This document shows, one piece after another, positions 9,492 to 17,253 of a stretch of 64,000 bases of DNA. The position numbers and the translations under genes are program-made. The notes under the pieces were generated by a model, which saw only the letters and a program-made list of their open reading frames with translations, did no database searches and was not told the origin of the DNA. Position 1 is the stretch's first letter. Each line of letters starts with the position of its first letter. The DNA is from Labilibaculum filiforme. Lineage in GTDB: Bacteria; Bacteroidota; Bacteroidia; Bacteroidales; Marinifilaceae. The stretch is from NCBI RefSeq assembly GCF_002843315.1, contig NZ_MVDD01000001.1, positions 434,001 through 498,000 on the forward strand, read 5' to 3'.

Positions 9492-9907
9492 TGATGAAAA
9501 TTCTATTTAAACCATTACTCGCCGCCAATTATTGCGCTGCCAAATGGATCGTTAATAAAAATTTACCCAAACGAGTAATTCCTACTGCTCTTCATACCTT
9601 TACAACTCCTTTTGCTTTTATATCTGCAGGCTTATATTTTGTCTTTATTGGATCTATTAATTACAAGTTTAATTCATACAGTCCAATTTTCATTGGGTTA
9701 GCAATTGTAATGCTTAGTGTTTCCCTTTACATAGAAAAAAAAGCAAAAAATTCTATTGAAAGATGGGGGATTAAAAAAGAATACAAAAACTTAAATAAAG
9801 CTCAACGCCAAAATAGAAACACTTTGGCATTTCTGTTTTTCTGGGGAAATTTTGCTTTATTTTTCTATTTAACTATTAAGTTCACAGAAGGATATTTAGT
9901 AAAATAA
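9491..9907 (+). CDS. Small three-helix membrane protein; candidate immunity protein
   Basis: A 138-aa protein of no family known to me. Three hydrophobic segments are visible at about residues 35-55, 63-81 and 111-130, with a basic loop (EKKAKNSIERWGIKKEYKN) between helices two and three. Its ATG overlaps the TGA of the upstream gene, and its own TAA overlaps the ATG of a downstream copy (TAATG), so translation is coupled along the locus. The downstream sequence encodes a clear paralogue over its whole length. Duplicated small membrane proteins behind a putative membrane-active toxin suggest immunity. A role in export or folding of the upstream product is the main alternative. Confidence 0.7.
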   Translation: MMKILFKPLLAANYCAAKWIVNKNLPKRVIPTALHTFTTPFAFISAGLYFVFIGSINYKFNSYSPIFIGLAIVMLSVSLYIEKKAKNSIERWGIKKEYKNLNKAQRQNRNTLAFLFFWGNFALFFYLTIKFTEGYLVK

Positions 9908-10332
9908 TGAAATTTCTATTTAAATATTTGTTATCCGCAAACTACAGTTTTGCCAAAAGATGGGTGAATGAAAAAATGCCACAATAAATAATACCTGCAA
10001 CATTACATATTTTCACGACTCCATTTGCATTTATATCCGCAGGCTTATACCTCATTATAGGCCTAATTGATTATAAGTTTAAAGCTTTTACTCCTATATT
10101 CATTGGACTAGAAATTGTAATGTTGGGAGTTTCCTTTTACATTGAAAGAAAAGCAAAAAAGGCAATTTCTAAATGGGGATTAGAAAAAGAATATAAATCT
10201 CTAAACAAAACCCAACGTTTCAATAGAAATACCTTCGCATTCTTATTTTTATTTGTAGGATTTGCTCTTTTCTTTTATCTAGGCATAACATATTTTAGTG
10301 GATATTTATTGAATATAAAGACTAATGCCTAG
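9907..10332 (+). pseudogene. Second copy of the three-helix membrane protein, interrupted by an in-frame stop
   Basis: Read from the ATG at 9907, the frame encodes MKFLFKYLLSANYSFAKRWV and then meets TAA at 9985-9987. After that the same frame continues without a break to 10332 and matches the 138-aa paralogue upstream almost position by position (FTTPFAFISAGLY is identical in both). The stop replaces the codon for the basic residue at PKR in the intact copy. An ATG at 10120 could start a 70-aa fragment carrying the last helix. Apart from the stop the frame is intact, so the lesion looks recent; a sequencing error cannot be excluded. Confidence 0.75.
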
Positions 10333-10435
10333 TGCCTAGTGCTTCCCTTTTATAAGAATAAAAATAGTAAAATAAGCAGAACTGCAATAAATCTTTTTTT
10401 AACTACTTATTTTTTAAATCCTACGTCTCAAAAAA

Positions 10436-10460
10436 CGAGCATTCTACTTAAGAATGCTCG
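10436..10460. terminator. Hairpin between convergent genes
   Basis: A perfect 10-bp stem CGAGCATTCT / AGAATGCTCG with a 5-nt loop, preceded by an A-run, so the T-tract reads on the minus strand; TAACTATTTTT follows on the plus strand. It lies between the convergent small membrane gene and the collagen-like gene and can serve both directions. Confidence 0.7.
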
Positions 10461-10488
10461 TAACTATTTTTGCTAATTTTCTTTCTCC

Positions 10489-11508
10489 TTAAAGTTCGTT
10501 CACCAATCTTTGAAACTCAATTGGATTGTCTTTATTTGCTTTTAATTGAACTGCAGCTTGACCCGAAACAACAATTATTTTATAATTGTATTGACCTAAA
10601 GTTAATAGTTCTGTTACATCGTTTCGTGCTTCTAAGGTATTTACAAATTCTAAACTATAAACATCACCAGTATACTGGATATTGTAATTTCTAGTTAGTA
10701 AGTTTTGCTTTGTAGTTAGACTAGACCATGGAAGTTGATAGGTTCTAGTACCAATTGAAGTATATACCAAAACGAAACCATTGTCGTAAATATCTTTCGT
10801 TAAAGCAGGAAACTCAAGTTTGAAATCGATCCACTTGTATTCATAAGTATTTCCATTCTGATGTTCTGTCCAATCTTCATTCGATACAGTCAATTTGAAG
10901 CTTAGTACATTTGCATTTCCATCGGCACCTTTTAGCTCTAAACCTAATCCCCAAGTGGTATCCCCTTCGTCATCCGTTACTGCAGGACCGTAAAGCACAC
11001 TGCTTGTTTTATCCAAATAAAAGTCACCAGTATTTCCGATCGTATTCCCTGGTGCACCTTCGCCAGAAAGAATTTTTGATCCATTGGTTCCATTGGTTCC
11101 ATTAGTTCCATTAGTTCCATCAGTACCATTGGTTCCGTTAATACCGTCAGCTCCGTCAGCTCCATCTGTTCCGTTAGTACCATTGGTTCCAGCAGCTCCC
11201 ATTAACGAAAATCCATCTGTATCGGTCCAATTATCCGCATTTACTTTGGGTCCGTACAACATTCCTGTTGCAATATCCAGATAGTAATCACTAACTGCAC
11301 CAACAGTAGCTGCAGGCATACCCTCGCCACTATAAATTATGCTTCCATCATCTCCTGCTGGTCCAACTGGTCCGGCAATCCCTTGCTCTCCTTGATCCCC
11401 TTTTGGACCCAATAATCCAGCTTCACCATCATCGCCACTACATGAAACCATAGAAATACTTAGCGCTATAAAAGCGATTGCGAAAAAATAAAGTTTACTC
11501 GTTTTCAT
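10489..11508 (-). CDS. Collagen-like lipoprotein with duplicated spacer modules
   Basis: A 339-aa protein with a lipoprotein signal (lipobox SMVSC, Cys23). Residues 26-56 are Gly-X-Y triplets of collagen type (GPKGDQGEQGIAGPVGPAG). Residues 104-145 are a second, low-complexity triplet block made mostly of GTN, GTD and GAD. Each block is followed by a related module of about 45 residues that starts SGEG and contains YYLDIATGMLYGP or FYLDKTSSVLYGP, so collagen block plus module occurs twice. The last 140 residues are a unique globular domain. It should sit on the outer membrane or cell surface; the function is unknown. It is likely a structural or adhesive surface protein, by analogy with other bacterial collagen-like proteins. 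Confidence 0.8.
   Translation of the reverse strand: MKTSKLYFFAIAFIALSISMVSCSGDDGEAGLLGPKGDQGEQGIAGPVGPAGDDGSIIYSGEGMPAATVGAVSDYYLDIATGMLYGPKVNADNWTDTDGFSLMGAAGTNGTNGTDGADGADGINGTNGTDGTNGTNGTNGTNGSKILSGEGAPGNTIGNTGDFYLDKTSSVLYGPAVTDDEGDTTWGLGLELKGADGNANVLSFKLTVSNEDWTEHQNGNTYEYKWIDFKLEFPALTKDIYDNGFVLVYTSIGTRTYQLPWSSLTTKQNLLTRNYNIQYTGDVYSLEFVNTLEARNDVTELLTLGQYNYKIIVVSGQAAVQLKANKDNPIEFQRLVNEL
11077..11199 (-). repeat. Nine-base tandem repeat encoding Gly-Thr-Asn/Asp triplets
   Basis: On the plus strand this is a run of near-identical 9-mers of the type GGTTCCATT or AGTTCCATC that encode Gly-Thr-Asn and Gly-Thr-Asp on the minus strand. Such a repeat can expand or contract by slippage in units of three codons without breaking the frame, giving length variation of the surface protein. 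Confidence 0.8.
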
Positions 11509-11540
11509 TTTTTTTGTAAATTTGAAATGATTAATAATAT

Positions 11541-11612
11541 GGAATTAAAGAGATCTTACTTGATGTTTAATTCCTTTTTAATTATGTACTTCCGGAGGCT
11601 GTCACCTCCGGA
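11541..11612. terminator. Two stem-loops, each followed by a plus-strand T-run
   Basis: The first hairpin is GGAATTAAA (11541-11549) with TTTAATTCC (11566-11574), followed by TTTTTA. The second is TCCGGAGG...CCTCCGGA (11591-11612), followed by eight T. Both flanking genes run on the minus strand, so the T-runs face the wrong way for a standard terminator. The second one has an A-run at its other side and may still act as a hairpin barrier or RNA 3'-end protector downstream of the Yip1-like gene. Confidence 0.5.
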
Positions 11613-11618
11613 TTTTTT

Positions 11619-12212
11619 TTAATAAGTAGCTAAGCCCGCCGAAAGTAATACAACGCCAATAAGAAAGGTGGCCAAAATAGATACTCCGATTACTAGAATT
11701 AGACTTAAAATAAAGTAGCTGGTCTTTTTTTCTTCACTTACCTTTGTTATGGGAACAAAACCGATGTATAAAATATACAAAGAATATATGCCCGCAATAA
11801 GGCCCAGAATAGAAAGACTAGGAAGAATGTAAAAAACTCCTGCAAGCCAAATTGGCGTATAAGAATAAGCTACCAGTTTAATTGCATTTGTAAAACTCAG
11901 CTCGGTATTAAAGGTAGCTGCCAACTTATGAATACAGAAAGCACTTACAAAAACACCTGTAAAAGCTCCTACAAAAGCAAGAATTGCTTGATGTAAACCC
12001 CAACTAAGAGAGGCTACTTTGAAATAGCTTCCCATGCCTATTAATCCATAACCAATAAAAGATGCTATGCTAGGAATTAGAACTAAAGGGAGCACGTAGG
12101 ACAGTAAAAAATCTTTCCGATTTATTTGCTCCTTACCAATGGTTTCCCATGCTAGCTTGGGCTGAATAAGAATCAGTTTTATTCTGTCGATTAAATATTC
12201 AATATTTATCAT
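11619..12212 (-). CDS. Yip1-family integral membrane protein
   Basis: A 197-aa protein with five hydrophobic segments after a cytosolic N-terminus that reads LILIQPKLAWETIGKEQ. That N-terminal motif (P...W..I..E) and the five-helix core are typical of the bacterial Yip1/YIF1-like domain. The biochemical role of bacterial members is not established. It starts 17 bp after the AIM24-like gene ends and forms an operon with the three genes upstream. Confidence 0.75.
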   Translation of the reverse strand: MINIEYLIDRIKLILIQPKLAWETIGKEQINRKDFLLSYVLPLVLIPSIASFIGYGLIGMGSYFKVASLSWGLHQAILAFVGAFTGVFVSAFCIHKLAATFNTELSFTNAIKLVAYSYTPIWLAGVFYILPSLSILGLIAGIYSLYILYIGFVPITKVSEEKKTSYFILSLILVIGVSILATFLIGVVLLSAGLATY

Positions 12213-12229
12213 GATATCAGGATTATTAA

Positions 12230-13021
12230 TTACGACTCTAGTAAACTCTGTAAAATCCCATTACTACCTTCTTTTTTACTGTTGGAGCCTCCTGTTGATA
12301 ACTGATTGATTAGCTTACTAATTGGCATGGATTGCAACCATACTTTTCCTGTTCCCTGAAGGGTAGCTAAAAACAAACCTTCTCCTCCAAAAACCATAGA
12401 TTTTAAATTACCAGCTTGTTGGATACTAAAATCAATTCCTTCCTGAAAACCAACCACGCAACCAGTGTCAACGCGTAAAGTCTCACCATTTAATTCATGT
12501 TCGATAAGTGTTCCGCCAGCATGAATAAAAGCATTACCATCGCCTTGTAATTTCTGTAAAATAAACCCTTCGCCACCAAAGAATCCAGCTCCTAGCTTTC
12601 GATTAAAATGCATACTAATTTTTGTGCCCAATGCGGCACACAAAAACGCATCGCGCTGCACAATTACACTTCCTCCCAATTGTTCCAAATCTAATGGTAC
12701 AATGGTTCCAGGATATGGTGCCGCAAAAGCAACCTGACTTTTTCCCGTTCCCCGATGGGTAAAATGGGTAATAAATATAGACTCCCCGGTAATTTTTCTG
12801 GAGGCCGCCGATAGTAGTTTCCCAAAAAGACCTTTGTCTGGTTCAGAACCATCGCCCATCTTCGCATGAAACTCAATTCCTTCTTTCATATACAACATGG
12901 CACCTGCCTCGGCAATTACTGTTTCGTTTGGATCTAATTCAATTTCTACCAATTGAATATCATGTCCTTTAATTGTATAGTCTATTTCGTGTGATTTCAT
13001 AATTTTTAATTTATTAGTCAT
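12230..13021 (-). CDS. AIM24/TIGR00266-family protein
   Basis: A 263-aa protein. The pattern of [36 protein letters not shown] and [21 protein letters not shown] belongs to the AIM24/TIGR00266 family, a beta-rich fold. Function in bacteria is not defined. An ATG at 13003 (MKSHEIDY) could be used instead of 13021; the preceding DUF3592 gene ends at 13025. No signal peptide or membrane helix is seen, so it is probably cytosolic or peripheral to the membrane. Confidence 0.82.
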   Translation of the reverse strand: MTNKLKIMKSHEIDYTIKGHDIQLVEIELDPNETVIAEAGAMLYMKEGIEFHAKMGDGSEPDKGLFGKLLSAASRKITGESIFITHFTHRGTGKSQVAFAAPYPGTIVPLDLEQLGGSVIVQRDAFLCAALGTKISMHFNRKLGAGFFGGEGFILQKLQGDGNAFIHAGGTLIEHELNGETLRVDTGCVVGFQEGIDFSIQQAGNLKSMVFGGEGLFLATLQGTGKVWLQSMPISKLINQLSTGGSNSKKEGSNGILQSLLES

Positions 13022-13024
13022 TAT

Positions 13025-13543
13025 TTAACCCCGAACCCCAACAATTAGAGCTAATACCAATAGGGCGATTTTTTTCACAAATTGTAGTAACATAAGCACT
13101 CCTATCAAACAAAAAAGTAAGGGGCCATAACTAATTAAATAGGTGAAAATATTTGGACCAGCTTCAAGTAAAGAAGCGTCGGGAAATTCAGGATCGTAAT
13201 GCACGGTAACCGTACGGCCTTCCGCATATTTCTGAATCTCTTTTTTAACACTCGAAGAATTACTAGTACTTCCATCAGTGGTAGAGATTCGAGTTCCTAA
13301 ATATTCTTTTCCTTCCACCAGATAAGTGTAAATAATATCGGAATTGTACATTTTCGTACCATCACTTATCGAGGTGTGAATAGTTGCCGAAGTAACTGTA
13401 CCTTGTACAGTTGGCCAAGACTTAGAAGCATTTGCTTCTTCGACTAAAGTTTGACTTATATTTTCGTAAAAAAACCAACCACCAATAATAAATACAGCCG
13501 CAAAAATGAGTGTTGCAATGGGTGAACTTTGTTTGTTTTCCAT
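13025..13543 (-). CDS. DUF3592-domain membrane protein
   Basis: A 172-aa protein with an N-terminal helix (residues 10-28), a beta-rich extracytoplasmic domain that includes WPTVQGTVTSATIHTS, IIYTYLVEGKEYLGTRIS and VTVHYDPEFPDASLLEAG, and two C-terminal helices. These are the signature segments of DUF3592. The function of the family is unknown. It is 3 bp upstream of the AIM24-like gene and 12 bp downstream of the 360-aa exported protein, so these genes form one transcription unit. Confidence 0.8.
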   Translation of the reverse strand: MENKQSSPIATLIFAAVFIIGGWFFYENISQTLVEEANASKSWPTVQGTVTSATIHTSISDGTKMYNSDIIYTYLVEGKEYLGTRISTTDGSTSNSSSVKKEIQKYAEGRTVTVHYDPEFPDASLLEAGPNIFTYLISYGPLLFCLIGVLMLLQFVKKIALLVLALIVGVRG

Positions 13544-13555
13544 AATTTCTGTTTT

Positions 13556-14611
13556 TTAAAAATTAAACGCATCCATTAGCTGAAGCATTTCCGATTTTGA
13601 TTGAACAGAGCTGGATACAAGAATGATATAAGTATCGTAAGTTGGAATATCAACAATCAAAGAAATACCATCTTCGTCGTCCATTTTACCGTAAAAACAT
13701 TTTTTCCCGCTATGCGTAAATACTTCCAGATTTTGTTGTTGCGAAAAATCGCCGTTTTTTCGTGATGTAGCCGCAACTGCTAAATTTTCACTCATTCCTT
13801 TCATAAACATGGCACTATAGGTTCCCTGGGTATTCATTACCATCATTTTTCGGTAATTATTAGAGTGAAAGGAATTTGCAATTTTCTGAAACTTATCATA
13901 AGGATACTTTACCGGAATTAAATCCTCTACATCCTCATCGTCATCCTCATAACCAGCCTCACTAAATCCTTCGCTCAAGCCACCAAACATTTGTTGTTGA
14001 TATTGATCCTGATCTACGTATTTAATAGAGGTAGGAGGAATAAATTTGGAGCTCGATACCGAACTGTTTTTTTCAAACTTAACAGCAGTTTCTTTCGCTT
14101 CTATTCCTAACATTTTGGCTTCCGATTTTAGGGTAACACCTTCGTATACCCAACAAGTGGCGCCCATCAACTTCACTACTTCACATTGATTACCCAAAAC
14201 ATTCTCGGTGCCAACAATTTCACCACCTAATGATTCCAGAATGTCTTTTCCCATCTTTTTCTTTTCTGCTTCGGTCATATTTTCAGTAATATCCTGAAAA
14301 GGTATCGTTCCTTTTTGTCCTGTTTTTTCAATTAAATTAGCATTCCAAAATTGGCCATCTTTATTAATTGAGATGGTATGCGTTTTAGTTTCACTTTTAA
14401 TTCCAAACACTTTTGTAACACTAAGCGATTTAGTTTCTGTAAAAGATGAGTTCCCATAGTTGTCCCACCAAACAGACTTGGTGCCAGTTGTATTTCCACT
14501 TAACTGATATTCAACATGCCCCGATTTAATGGCATATTTTTGAGTCCTTTGTTGTGCTGTAGTTACCTGCACCATCATCAGACATGTTAGGATGAAAAAT
14601 ATTTGTTTCAT
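13556..14611 (-). CDS. Exported protein, paralogue of the lipoprotein at 17904-18569
   Basis: I place the start at 14611, which yields MKQIFFILTCLMMVQVTTAQ, a clean signal peptide; an in-frame ATG at 14638 would extend it by 9 residues. The protein has about 351 aa. The central part shares a motif with the 221-aa lipoprotein at 17904: G-x-x-x-V-L-G-x-x-CEV-x-x-L-x-G-x-x-x-W-x-Y-x-G-x-TLKS, followed by GI-x-x-x-E. The two are therefore members of one family. The last 150 residues carry an acidic stretch (EDDDEDVEDL) and a separate domain absent from the paralogue. Function unknown; predicted periplasmic or outer-membrane associated. Confidence 0.75.
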   Translation of the reverse strand: MKQIFFILTCLMMVQVTTAQQRTQKYAIKSGHVEYQLSGNTTGTKSVWWDNYGNSSFTETKSLSVTKVFGIKSETKTHTISINKDGQFWNANLIEKTGQKGTIPFQDITENMTEAEKKKMGKDILESLGGEIVGTENVLGNQCEVVKLMGATCWVYEGVTLKSEAKMLGIEAKETAVKFEKNSSVSSSKFIPPTSIKYVDQDQYQQQMFGGLSEGFSEAGYEDDDEDVEDLIPVKYPYDKFQKIANSFHSNNYRKMMVMNTQGTYSAMFMKGMSENLAVAATSRKNGDFSQQQNLEVFTHSGKKCFYGKMDDEDGISLIVDIPTYDTYIILVSSSVQSKSEMLQLMDAFNF

Positions 14612-14692
14612 AAGTTTTTGGATTTGTGTTAAAAGCACATGCTATAAACAGGTTAAACAAAAGATACATCGCACTTATTTAATTAGAAATAA

Positions 14693-14763
14693 TTCCTGTT
14701 TGGGACTTGTGTTACTATGGTTGAACGGTTGTAAAGTGAATCGGTTGAATGCCCAAACAGGAA
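14693..14763. repeat. Perfect 12-bp inverted repeat enclosing 47 bp
   Basis: TTCCTGTTTGGG at 14693-14704 and its exact complement CCCAAACAGGAA at 14752-14763 flank 47 bp. The interior carries two direct copies of GGTTGAA (14719 and 14743). It lies between the beta-barrel gene and the 360-aa exported protein gene. A long-stem RNA hairpin or the remains of a small mobile repeat are both possible. Confidence 0.65.
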
Positions 14764-14796
14764 GTCCTAACTAAATGTATGTAGTTACATATTTTT

Positions 14797-15342
14797 CTAG
14801 AAATGATATAGTAAACCTACTCCTGCAGACAAGTAACCTGTGTTACCAATTGTGTATTTTAAATCTGCATTGAAATACATTTTATCGGATAATGCAAAAC
14901 GACTACCTACACCAATATTAAAACCAACATCGTTGCCTGAATCGTCTACATCAGTAATAAGATCTCCAATAAAATCGGAATACTCACCATACTCATCGCC
15001 ATATGAATCAGCACCATCAAAATCCCATTTCCAAAAGGTTACGTTTAAACCTCCAATGGCATAAAAAGTGCTTTTATCATCACTAGAAAACACATAATGT
15101 GCATCAAAATCTAATGTTGACCAATTCACATTATTTTTCTTAAAATAATAGGTGAAAGCGGGAGCAATTTCCCAAGTGTCGCTTGCTAAATAAACCCCTT
15201 TAGCTTCAATACCCATAGTACTGATATCTGTTGCATACTTAAGACCTGCACCGGCCATAATTTTTGAGTCTTGTGCTTGTGTTGTTAGACTAAAACATAC
15301 AGAAAGTACGGTTGCGAATAATAAAATTACTTTGTTTTTCAT
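14797..15342 (-). CDS. Small outer-membrane beta-barrel protein
   Basis: A 181-aa protein with a signal peptide ending TTQAQ. The rest alternates hydrophobic and polar residues, with aromatic-rich strands such as WEIAPAFTYYFKK, HYVFSSDDKSTFYAIGGLNVTF and a C-terminal strand that ends in phenylalanine (SAGVGLLYHF). This is the usual form of an eight-stranded outer-membrane barrel of the OmpX/OprF-N type. An acidic loop (DGADSYGDEYGEYSDF) sits near the middle. The specific function is not known. Confidence 0.8.
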   Translation of the reverse strand: MKNKVILLFATVLSVCFSLTTQAQDSKIMAGAGLKYATDISTMGIEAKGVYLASDTWEIAPAFTYYFKKNNVNWSTLDFDAHYVFSSDDKSTFYAIGGLNVTFWKWDFDGADSYGDEYGEYSDFIGDLITDVDDSGNDVGFNIGVGSRFALSDKMYFNADLKYTIGNTGYLSAGVGLLYHF

Positions 15343-15383
15343 TTTGTTTCGTTTTACTAGTTTTTAAAAATATTTAATTAAGG

Positions 15384-15914
15384 TTATAGAACTTTTACTT
15401 CCACATCTACCAAAGCTGTTGTTTCAATATTGAAACTAACTGGTTGTTCGGTAACTGTGCCAGTAAGAATAAGTTTTAATGTTTTATTCAATAACAATGT
15501 ATTTGCTATTGCCTCTAACTGTACAGTTGTGAAATTCACGAAAAGAGATTGGTTCTCTGAAACTGTAGGAATGTCGAAATCGAAATTTAAATCAGGTACG
15601 CTAATGGTTAATGAGTTTACCTCTCCTCCAGTTAAATCGGTTATTTTACAATTTACAGCCGTTACATCAACAGCCTCGAGCTTGTTCAAATAGTCTTTAA
15701 TTTCACTGATAGATGCAAAATCGAGATTAATTGTCTCTGAAAACGGATAAGCTGTCGCAACTTTCATACTACCTTGGTCAGCAGTATTTACCGTAATCTG
15801 TGTTGTTTTTGACAATTCGATATCGTAAAAGTCTTTAGTTTTCAAATCATTTACTTTATCGCATGATGCGAATCCTATGGTAATCGCGAATAAAATTAGT
15901 GTGGTTTTTTTCAT
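15384..15914 (-). CDS. Hypothetical lipoprotein
   Basis: A 176-aa protein with signal peptide and lipobox (GFASC, Cys19). After the signal, the sequence is beta-rich (TVNTADQGSMKVATAYPFSETINLDF and similar; broken here by loops) and resembles the many small Bacteroidota lipoproteins of immunoglobulin-like fold. I recognise no named family. It is followed 41 bp later by the beta-barrel gene on the same strand, which suggests co-expression and a shared location in the outer membrane. Confidence 0.72.
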   Translation of the reverse strand: MKKTTLILFAITIGFASCDKVNDLKTKDFYDIELSKTTQITVNTADQGSMKVATAYPFSETINLDFASISEIKDYLNKLEAVDVTAVNCKITDLTGGEVNSLTISVPDLNFDFDIPTVSENQSLFVNFTTVQLEAIANTLLLNKTLKLILTGTVTEQPVSFNIETTALVDVEVKVL

Positions 15915-16011
15915 ATGATTATAATTTGTTTTTTAGTTGCCATATGGAACTTACCATGTTGGGATAATCATTTCCCTGTGTGTTAAAATTGCTTTGACAT
16001 GGACGTTTCAT
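15915..16011 (-). repeat. Second copy of the intergenic element seen between actC and actD
   Basis: The minus strand begins ATGAAACGTCCAT right after the stop of the upstream gene, then AACACACAGGGAAATGATTAT, then TGGCAA and ATTATAA next to the start of the lipoprotein gene. The order and position match the element at 2182-2293: 13 of 13 bases at the start and about 16 of 21 in the ACACAC block. The central palindrome of the first copy is missing. Confidence 0.45.
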
Positions 16012-16014
16012 AGC

Positions 16015-17232
16015 TTAATTTGTTTCTATTATGTTATTTAATTCATAGATATAGTAATGTCCAAAACGTCCGCTCCGGTCTTCAATTATTTTGGCATATA
16101 CTCCTGGTCTATTCGTAATCATCCACAACTTGTAGCACTCTTCACGAGAACCAACAGACTCAACAACTGTGCATTCGTAGGTTCCCGAAGCCGTATTTAT
16201 TTCTTCATTTCCAATTACCCGAAACGAATTATCTTGTAATGGATATAATTTACTTCCATAATTAAAATCAAAAACATTGGGAGGTAATTCTGCATCGTCT
16301 GGAAGATTATATCGGTCATATCCATAAAATATAAAATCGATACTTAAAATTTGTTCGTCTTTATTGGCAGATACATCGGCAGTCAATTTCTTAGTCTCAA
16401 AAACTTCTGTGCCCTCTACCAATGTCGAAAAATTATATTCCAATTGACTTGTATTCACTAAAGACATCAACATTTCGAAAGGATCGGTCCAAGGCAATTT
16501 GTTCTCTTCCCCATCATACTTGTAATCTCCATTTTCATCGAAAAAATCGGCTTCGGTAAAAGTTAATCTTTCAATTTTTTGAGAAGTAGCCTCTGATTTA
16601 TGCAAGACTATTTCTACTCCGGCATTTTCTAAAAGAAATTCTTTATCACTAAGTTTAAAGATTCTGTTTTTACCACTAATTTGTCCAATTCGACCAATCA
16701 GCAACAAGCTTTTCTCTTTTTGATTATATATCCACATGCCGCCACTTTTGGATTGCACTCCTGGTTCTTTCTCGATAAAAGTAAATTGATCTGGAGCTTC
16801 AAACTTTAGGATTCTTGTCACCTCATCATTGGTATCATCGGCAAATTCCCATGAACCTATTAAGCCCGATTCTGAATTACCCTTGGCTATTTCATCCATA
16901 TTTAATCGAGATAAAAACCATTTTTCGCCGTTCTTTTCGAAACTTAATTCCTTCTGATCTAAATTTGTAATCTTACAGTCACCTCCAAAATCTTTATCCA
17001 TACTCGATTCCATAATCAACTTCTCTTCTTTTTGATTATGCGTCCAGGTTCCTACGTTAATTCCTTGAGTCATAATAAGCCCTTCTGCGTTGTAGTCTAT
17101 TACAAATAATGGCTCATCCACTTTATCTCCCACCACTATTTTTGTAACTAACCACGAACCCTCAATTTTTTGAGCTCCTGCAGTAAAAATCAATACAACT
17201 ATTGCCAGCAATAAAAATGTTAACTTTTTCAT
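16015..17232 (-). CDS. Exported protein with two lipocalin-like repeats
   Basis: A 405-aa protein with a signal peptide (residues 1-20). Two internal repeats of about 100 residues are evident: the first has GSWLV, GTWTHNQKEEKLIM and a following NLDQKELSF; the second has GSWEF, GMWIYNQKEKSLLL and KLSDKEFLL. This GSW...L.F..D....G.W.....L.L...I..L....L pattern is that of lipocalin-like domains common in Bacteroidota. The last 170 residues form a separate domain of unknown type. Predicted periplasmic or outer-membrane; the ligand is unknown. Confidence 0.72.
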   Translation of the reverse strand: MKKLTFLLLAIVVLIFTAGAQKIEGSWLVTKIVVGDKVDEPLFVIDYNAEGLIMTQGINVGTWTHNQKEEKLIMESSMDKDFGGDCKITNLDQKELSFEKNGEKWFLSRLNMDEIAKGNSESGLIGSWEFADDTNDEVTRILKFEAPDQFTFIEKEPGVQSKSGGMWIYNQKEKSLLLIGRIGQISGKNRIFKLSDKEFLLENAGVEIVLHKSEATSQKIERLTFTEADFFDENGDYKYDGEENKLPWTDPFEMLMSLVNTSQLEYNFSTLVEGTEVFETKKLTADVSANKDEQILSIDFIFYGYDRYNLPDDAELPPNVFDFNYGSKLYPLQDNSFRVIGNEEINTASGTYECTVVESVGSREECYKLWMITNRPGVYAKIIEDRSGRFGHYYIYELNNIIETN

Positions 17233-17253
17233 TTTCTTAAAGTTTAGTTTGCT

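Noticed and set aside
10326-10341. GTGCCTA direct repeat at the end of the second small membrane gene
   Set aside because: Two short copies only; too small to call a repeat element or attachment site.
10470-10694. 74-codon plus-strand frame antisense to the collagen-like gene
   Set aside because: Antisense to the C-terminal domain of the lipoprotein; no independent support.
11084-11284. Plus-strand frame of repeated Val-Pro-Leu (VPLVPLVP...)
   Set aside because: It is the antisense reading of the 9-base repeat in the collagen-like gene. The minus-strand gene has a signal peptide and globular domain, which settles the coding strand.
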